A stretch of 9,882 nt of DNA, taken from NCBI GenBank assembly GCA_030146905.1, contig JASLAV010000400.1:1-9882 (forward strand), written 5' to 3'. Source of the DNA: Lentzea sp. (lineage in GTDB: Bacteria; Actinomycetota; Actinomycetes; Mycobacteriales; Pseudonocardiaceae). A program made the translations under genes and the position numbers. Positions 5,834-9,882 of this stretch are shown one piece after another. The notes below the pieces were generated by a model. It had not been told where the DNA came from. It made no database searches and saw only the letters and a program-made list of their open reading frames with translations. Every line of letters starts with the position of its first letter. Positions within the stretch are counted from its first letter, which is position 1.

Positions 5834-7021
5834 CTACCGGACCGGGTCCACCGACGGGGTCCCTGAGGACTGCCTGGTCGCACCCGCGCGTTCGTAGGCG
5901 CGCACGACCCTGGAGGCGACCTGGCTCCAGGAGTACCGGGCGGTGACGCGGTCCCTGCCCGCCACGGCGAACTCCTCCCTGAGCGTGTCGTCCCGCAGCA
6001 GCCGGTGCACCGCCCTGGCCAGGCCGTCGGCGTCGTCCTGCCCGACGAGCAGACCGGTGACCTCGTCCACGACGATGTCCGCGAGCTCGCCGGTGGAGGT
6101 GGCGACGACCGGGATGCCGCACGCCATCGCCTCGAGCGCCACCGCGCCGGTGGGCTCGTCCTCCGGTGCGCAGAGGACCAGGTCGGCCGAGTGCAGCAGA
6201 GCCGGCATCGCCTCACGGGTCACCGGCGCGGCGAACACCACCCGCGACGCGACGCCGAGCTCCTCCGCGCGTGCCCGCACGCTCGTGAGCCGGGGGTCGT
6301 CGGCAGTGCACCCGGTGATCATCAGCTCGGCGTCGTCCACCCGCGACAGGGTGACCAGCACGCCCTCGACGGCCTCGCGTGACGGCGGTCCCGCGACGAG
6401 GACGAGGGACGGCTTCTCCCGCCGTGCCGGCGAGTTCTCGGGGATGAACAAGTCGGTGTCGACGCCGCTGGACACCACGGAGATCCTCGTCCGGCGGACG
6501 CCCGCCGAGGCGAGGGCGAAGGCCTCGCCGGCACTGGCCGCCACGACGTGCGCGGCCTCCTTGCCGACCAACGCCTCGATCCTGGCGCGCTCCGCGGGGC
6601 CCGTACCGCCGCCGGGGCGCCGTGCTCCGAGGGGGAGCGAGTGGAAGGCCTGCACGACGGGAACCCGGATTCGCCGCCCGCCGAGCACGCTCACCACGCC
6701 CGACATCCAGCCGTGCCCGTGCACGACGTGCGGGGGAGCCGCGGCCCATTGGCGCAGCAGGAACGACGTGAACTCGCCCAGGTGCGGCAGGACGTCCCCG
6801 TCCGCGAGCGACCTCGGCGGCCCCGCCGACACGTGCACCACGTCGTAACCGTCGTCCGTGCGCACTCGCTCCGGTAGGTCCGGGTCCTCCCAGCGGCAGT
6901 ACACGACCACCTCGTGGCCCTGCCGCCGCAGCTCGGCCGAGAGACCGGCCACGTGGGCACCGATCGGACCGGGAGCCTGCCCGAGCGGGCTGGCGTGAAC
7001 GGACACCATTGCGATCTTCAC
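5834..7021 (-). CDS. Glycosyltransferase family 4 (GT-B fold)
   Basis: A 395-aa cytosolic protein without signal peptide or membrane segments. The N-terminal acceptor domain (about 1-180) shows GPIGAHVAGLSAELRRQGHE at 17-36 and VVHGHGWMSGVV at 99-110. The linker SSGVDTDLFIPEN is at 184-196. The C-terminal donor domain has EDEPTGAVALEAMACG at 287-302, the E-x7-E motif (Glu289, Glu297) that binds the nucleotide sugar, then IPVVATSTGELADIVVDE. The usual GRLxxxKG loop at the start of this domain reads VAGPPSREAVEG. The family transfers sugars (mannose, glucose, GlcNAc) to varied acceptors; the acceptor here is unknown. GTG 7021 is chosen for its AGGAG eight bases upstream and because homology begins at once (KIAMVSVHASPLG). 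A sigma-B-like promoter lies about 80 bases upstream. It is complete and undamaged. Confidence 0.9.
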   Translation of the reverse strand: MKIAMVSVHASPLGQAPGPIGAHVAGLSAELRRQGHEVVVYCRWEDPDLPERVRTDDGYDVVHVSAGPPRSLADGDVLPHLGEFTSFLLRQWAAAPPHVVHGHGWMSGVVSVLGGRRIRVPVVQAFHSLPLGARRPGGGTGPAERARIEALVGKEAAHVVAASAGEAFALASAGVRRTRISVVSSGVDTDLFIPENSPARREKPSLVLVAGPPSREAVEGVLVTLSRVDDAELMITGCTADDPRLTSVRARAEELGVASRVVFAAPVTREAMPALLHSADLVLCAPEDEPTGAVALEAMACGIPVVATSTGELADIVVDEVTGLLVGQDDADGLARAVHRLLRDDTLREEFAVAGRDRVTARYSWSQVASRVVRAYERAGATRQSSGTPSVDPVR

Positions 7022-7103
7022 CTGATCACTCCTGCGAACGAGTGCGGTGAGCTGTCTTCTCAACTCCGGGTAGCGATTCGCCAACACTCGGCGACGACGC
7101 CGG

Positions 7104-7128
7104 TTACCCCTTTTCCCCACGCGGAAAC
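7104..7128 (-). promoter_or_regulatory. Sigma-B-like promoter before the glycosyltransferase gene
   Basis: On the minus strand GTTT (7128-7125) is followed after exactly 15 bases by GGGTAA (7109-7104). The actinobacterial sigma-B-type consensus is GTTT-N14-16-GGGTAT, so only the last -10 base differs. The site is in the intergenic space about 80 bases upstream of the GTG at 7021 and would give a leader of roughly 75 bases. This predicts stress-induced expression of the glycosyltransferase. Confidence 0.65.
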
Positions 7129-7159
7129 CACTGCCCTGCTCAGGCGCGCGCGGCACCGG

Positions 7160-7205
7160 TCACACCGAGTTCGCGGCCGGTCGCCCGGCCGTTGCCCGGA
7201 TGTGA
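7160..7205. repeat. Nested imperfect inverted repeat in the divergent intergenic region
   Basis: An inner perfect hairpin, GGCCGG-tcgc-CCGGCC (7175-7190), extends by one C-G pair to 7174-7191. It is flanked by outer arms TCACACCG (7160-7167) and CGGATGTGA (7197-7205), which are complementary except for one extra A. The element lies between the divergent glycosyltransferase and TY-chap genes (intergenic 7022-7280), upstream of the sigma-B-like site with respect to the glycosyltransferase. It could be an operator or a cruciform; in DNA this rich in G and C the inner hairpin alone could arise by chance. Confidence 0.4.
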
Positions 7206-7280
7206 CGGCACGGCGGGCAGACCGGCACTACGGTGGTGATCGGCATAGCGGTGAGAGTGGCGTGAGAGGCGGAACCGGGC

Positions 7281-7673
7281 GTGACCTCGTGGACCGAAGT
7301 GATCAACTATGTCCGGCTCCGGTACGAGGTGCTCGAGGAGACCGACAGCTGGCTGCGCTTCCGCCTGGACACGCCGGGGGAGCGGACGCAGCAGGTCTCG
7401 GTGCACCACCTGCCCGACCTCGACGGCGCGGCGTGGGTGGAGATCTCCTCCGCCGTCGGACCCGCGGACGACGTCGACCTCCGCCGCTTCCTCGAACTGG
7501 CGGGAGCGGCGGAGGTCGGTGGTGCGGCCGTCGTGGACGGTGTCGCGTTGCTCAAGCACGTGGTGCCGTTGGAGGACTTGAGCGTCCGCGAGGAGTTCGA
7601 GCGCCCGCTCGTCCTGCTGGTCGGCCGCGCCGACTCCATCGAGCACGAGCTGACGCTCAAAGACCAGTTCTAG
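7281..7673 (+). CDS. TY-chap/YbjN-like small protein
   Basis: A 130-aa soluble acidic protein. The N-terminal TSWTEVINYVRLRYEVLEET, the alternating strands DSWLRFRLD and RTQQVSVHHL, the central WVEISSAVGP and the C-terminal REEFERPLVLLVGRADSIEH match the actinobacterial layout of YbjN/TY-chap proteins, which share the type III secretion chaperone-like fold (helix, beta sheet, long C-terminal helix). Their function is not established, though several are linked to stress or protein-complex assembly. The GTG at 7281 is preceded only by a weak purine stretch (GAGAGGCGGA), so the start is the best guess from homology. It is divergent from the glycosyltransferase. Its TAG stop shares the bases CTAG with the stop of the convergent ankyrin gene. 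Confidence 0.65.
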   Translation: MTSWTEVINYVRLRYEVLEETDSWLRFRLDTPGERTQQVSVHHLPDLDGAAWVEISSAVGPADDVDLRRFLELAGAAEVGGAAVVDGVALLKHVVPLEDLSVREEFERPLVLLVGRADSIEHELTLKDQF

Positions 7674-8089
7674 ACACCTTCCTGCGAAGCGGCGGGTGAC
7701 CGCGAGGTCAGCATCGCCAGCATGTCCGGCAGGTCGAAGAAGCGGGCGATGTCGAGTGCGGACCGGGGCCCGAGCGCGGGATCCGCACCCGCGTCCAGCA
7801 GCAGGGTGACGGACCGCTCGCAGCGGCGGAAGACCGCCGCCGCGAGCGCCGTCTGTCCCCGGTCGTTGACCCTGCCGGTGTCGGCACCCCGCTCCAGCAA
7901 CGCCGCGACGGTGTCCGGGTGGACGTGGTACGCGGCGAGGATGAGCAGGGTGTCACCGGAACCGTTGGTGAGGTTCACCGGTACCCCCGCGTCGATCGCC
8001 TCGGCCAGCCGCTCCGTGTCGCCGGAGCGGGCCAGGTCGAACATCGAACGCAGGAAGGTGAGCTCGTCCTCGGTGAGCGCGTCGGTCAC
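7670..8089 (-). CDS. Ankyrin-repeat protein, catalase partner
   Basis: A 139-aa protein with about three ankyrin repeats: RSGDTERLAEAIDAGVPVNL (21-40), then GDTLLILAAYHVHPDTVAAL (45-64) with LLERGADTGRVNDRG, and QTALAAAVFRRCERSVTLLL (79-98) with DAGADPALGPRSALDIA. The helix-turn-helix and GAD loop pattern is diagnostic. There is no signal peptide, so it is cytoplasmic. GTG 8089 is chosen because AAAGG lies seven bases upstream and it starts 11 bases after the catalase stop, indicating one operon. Catalase-ankyrin pairs are known: in Pseudomonas aeruginosa the ankyrin protein AnkB next to katB is needed for full catalase activity, although AnkB is exported. A similar helper role here is inference. 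The gene ends tail-to-tail with the TY-chap gene, overlapping by four bases. Confidence 0.9.
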   Translation of the reverse strand: MTDALTEDELTFLRSMFDLARSGDTERLAEAIDAGVPVNLTNGSGDTLLILAAYHVHPDTVAALLERGADTGRVNDRGQTALAAAVFRRCERSVTLLLDAGADPALGPRSALDIARFFDLPDMLAMLTSRSPAASQEGV

Positions 8090-8100
8090 GACCGGGCCTT

Positions 8101-9882
8101 TCAGGAGATGGTGGCGGGGAAGCGGTCCCACACGCGGTGGGCGCCGAGCAGCGTCATCAGCTCCGTGAACACCTTCGACGCGTCGTCACCCGTGACGACG
8201 CCCGGACCGGCACACCCGGCCGCCTCGAGCGCGGTGCGTCCCGCGCCCCACGCGCCGATAGCCTTCGCGTGGCGGAAGCACTCCTGGACCATCAGGACGA
8301 CCCGCGGATCGACGGCACCACCCGGCGCACCCGCCTTCGCGTCCCTCGCCGGGACGGCGTCCGGTCCGGGAGGCGGGCTGCCCGCGAGCAGCAGGGCGTC
8401 GAACTCGACCGACCGCGCCGTGAGGAACGTCCGCTGGGCCACCAGGCCGCTGTCACCGATCGGCCCGCCGGTGGGCGCGATCAGCAGCGGCACCATGCCG
8501 CCGGCCAGGATCGTCTCGCGGACCGTGCGCACGCCGTCGAGGTCGGCCGGGTCGACCACGATGCCGATCAGGCGGCCGTCAATGGGCCAGGTCTGCCCGA
8601 CCTGCGACAGCGCCGGGCTGGGCGCGACCTTCTTCGGCCGCACGGTGGCGGCGGGCGCCGGGAGTCCGAGACCCTTGGCCACCTCCGCGCACAGCGTCGG
8701 GTCGATGTTCGCGAGCACCCGCAGCTGACGTTCCTTGATGGCCTGCTCGTAGCACTTGCCGAGCTCGAAGGTGAACGCGCGCACGATGTGTTCCTTCTCC
8801 ACCGGCGACATGCTCAGCCAGAACAGCCGCGGCTGCGTGAAGTGGTCGGAGTACGACGCGGGCGCCTCCCTGACCTTCACGGCCTTGGGCAACGGCTGCG
8901 CCACCTCGACCAGCGGCTTGTTCTCCACCCCCGCCTCGAACGGGTTGCCGCCGTCGAGCGTGTTCGGCTTGTAGGGCGCCACGCCCGCGTGCACCGCGTG
9001 CTGGTGGAACCCGTCGCGGAACATGTCGTTGACCGGCACGTGCGGGCGGTTGATCGGGATCTGGTTGAAGTTCGGCCCCGCGAGCCTGGTGAGCTGGGTG
9101 TCGAGGTAGGAGAACAGCCGCGACTGGAACAGCGGGTCGTCGGTGACGTCGATGCCCGGCACCAGGTTCCCGAGGTGGAACGCGACCTGCTCGGTCTCCG
9201 CGAAGAAGTTCATCGTGTTGCGGTTGAGCGTGAGCATGCCGACCGGCTGCACCGGCGCGAGCTCCTCCGGCACGATCTTCGTCGAGTCGAGCAGGTCGAT
9301 GCCCTCGAACACCTGCTGCGGGGTGTCGGGGAAGATCTGCAGGCCGAGCTCCCACTGCGGGTACGCGCCGGACTCGATGGCGTCGGCGAGGTCGCGGCGG
9401 TGGAAGTCTGGGTCGATGCCGTTGATCATCTGCGCCTCCTCCCACACCAGGGAGTGCACGCCGAGCTTCGGCTTCCAGTGGAACTTCGCGAGCACCGTCT
9501 CGCCCTCGGCGTTCACCAGCCGGAACGTGTGGACGCCGAAGCCCTCCATCGTCCGGTAGGACCTCGGGATGCCGCGGTCGGACATGTTCCACATGACGTG
9601 GTGGGTGGCTTCGGTGTGGGTCGACACGAAGTCCCAGAACGTGTCGTGCGCGCTCTGCGCCTGCGGGATCTCCCGGTCGGGGTGCGGCTTGCCCGCGTGG
9701 ATGATGTCGGGGAACTTGATCCCGTCCTGGATGAAGAAGACCGGGATGTTGTTGCCCACGAGGTCGAAGTTGCCCTCCTGGGTGTAGAACTTCGTCGCGA
9801 ACCCGCGGGTGTCGCGGACGGTGTCCGCCGATCCCCGCGACCCCAGGACGGTCGAGAACCGCACGAACACGGGCGTCTCGAC
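8101..9882 (-). CDS. katE: Large-subunit (HPII/KatE-type, clade 2) catalase, N-terminus beyond window
   Basis: The visible 593 residues begin inside the catalase core and end at TGA 8103-8101. FVRFSTVLGSRGSADTVRDT and LVGNNIPVFFIQDGIKF are signature core sequences with the distal Asn. RLFSYLDTQLTRLAGPNF carries the proximal haem-ligand Tyr, and the His of AFHLGN lies 23 residues before it, the same spacing as the His392-Tyr415 cross-link of E. coli HPII. The last 160 or so residues (from TWPIDGRLIGIVVDPADLDG) form the flavodoxin/amidotransferase-like domain unique to large-subunit catalases. The distal His, promoter and start are upstream of the window; about 120-160 residues are missing compared with the 753-aa HPII. 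It converts hydrogen peroxide to water and oxygen. In Streptomyces the comparable catalase CatB is under sigma-B control; that the same holds here is inference. Confidence 0.97.
   Translation of the reverse strand, partial: VETPVFVRFSTVLGSRGSADTVRDTRGFATKFYTQEGNFDLVGNNIPVFFIQDGIKFPDIIHAGKPHPDREIPQAQSAHDTFWDFVSTHTEATHHVMWNMSDRGIPRSYRTMEGFGVHTFRLVNAEGETVLAKFHWKPKLGVHSLVWEEAQMINGIDPDFHRRDLADAIESGAYPQWELGLQIFPDTPQQVFEGIDLLDSTKIVPEELAPVQPVGMLTLNRNTMNFFAETEQVAFHLGNLVPGIDVTDDPLFQSRLFSYLDTQLTRLAGPNFNQIPINRPHVPVNDMFRDGFHQHAVHAGVAPYKPNTLDGGNPFEAGVENKPLVEVAQPLPKAVKVREAPASYSDHFTQPRLFWLSMSPVEKEHIVRAFTFELGKCYEQAIKERQLRVLANIDPTLCAEVAKGLGLPAPAATVRPKKVAPSPALSQVGQTWPIDGRLIGIVVDPADLDGVRTVRETILAGGMVPLLIAPTGGPIGDSGLVAQRTFLTARSVEFDALLLAGSPPPGPDAVPARDAKAGAPGGAVDPRVVLMVQECFRHAKAIGAWGAGRTALEAAGCAGPGVVTGDDASKVFTELMTLLGAHRVWDRFPATIS

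Noticed and set aside
7055..7075. A plus-strand GGGTAG that resembles a sigma-B -10 box
   Set aside because: No GNNT element lies 14-16 bases upstream, and the next plus-strand gene begins more than 200 bases away.
1..9882. tRNA, rRNA, CRISPR arrays, insertion sequences, tandem repeats
   Set aside because: I looked for conserved RNA motifs, regularly spaced repeats and transposase motifs on both strands and saw none.

Overview
The window is very GC-rich. Its genes start at ATG or GTG, prefer G/C in the third codon position and carry actinobacterial-type domains. It looks like chromosomal DNA of a high-GC actinomycete, possibly of the Pseudonocardiales type; that taxonomic guess is inference and cannot be settled from 9.9 kb.

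Layout, left to right. (1) Positions 1-1487 hold two damaged genes: the C-terminal part of an Lrp/AsnC regulator on the minus strand, which has lost its helix-turn-helix, and an M20 metallopeptidase on the plus strand broken by three frame changes. (2) 1522-2727 (+) is an intact GAF-SpoIIE (PP2C-type) protein phosphatase. (3) 2757-3496 (-) is a patchwork: a small unrecognised ORF, the N-terminal HTH of a MerR regulator, and the tail of a PAS domain of the CheB/CheR/PAS type. (4) 3497-4240 (-) is an intact STAS + HATPase (RsbW-like) fusion. (5) 4269-5745 (-) is a graveyard of signalling genes: a CheB-like methylesterase with internal deletions and a frameshift, the ATPase and receiver ends of a hybrid histidine kinase, and the N-terminal half of a second CheB-like protein fused to that kinase remnant. 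(6) 5834-7021 (-) is an intact GT4-type glycosyltransferase. (7) 7281-7673 (+) is a small TY-chap/YbjN-like protein. (8) 7670-8089 and 8101-9882 (-) are an ankyrin-repeat protein and a large-subunit (HPII/KatE-type) catalase, the latter cut by the window edge.

The intact genes share a stress-response theme. The SpoIIE phosphatase and the STAS-HATPase protein are the classes of part used in partner-switching control of sigma-B-like factors. Two sites matching the actinobacterial sigma-B promoter pattern (GNNT-N15-GGGTA) lie before the glycosyltransferase and before the dead cheB-like gene. Large catalases are typical sigma-B targets in actinomycetes. A stress-sigma-controlled locus whose CheB/hybrid-kinase input arm has been lost by deletion is my reading; it is inference.

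The frame lesions fall only in some genes. About 6 kb of neighbouring coding sequence (phosphatase, STAS-ATPase, glycosyltransferase, TY-chap, ankyrin, catalase) reads cleanly, so I favour real gene decay over general sequencing error. I saw no tRNA, rRNA, CRISPR array or insertion sequence.
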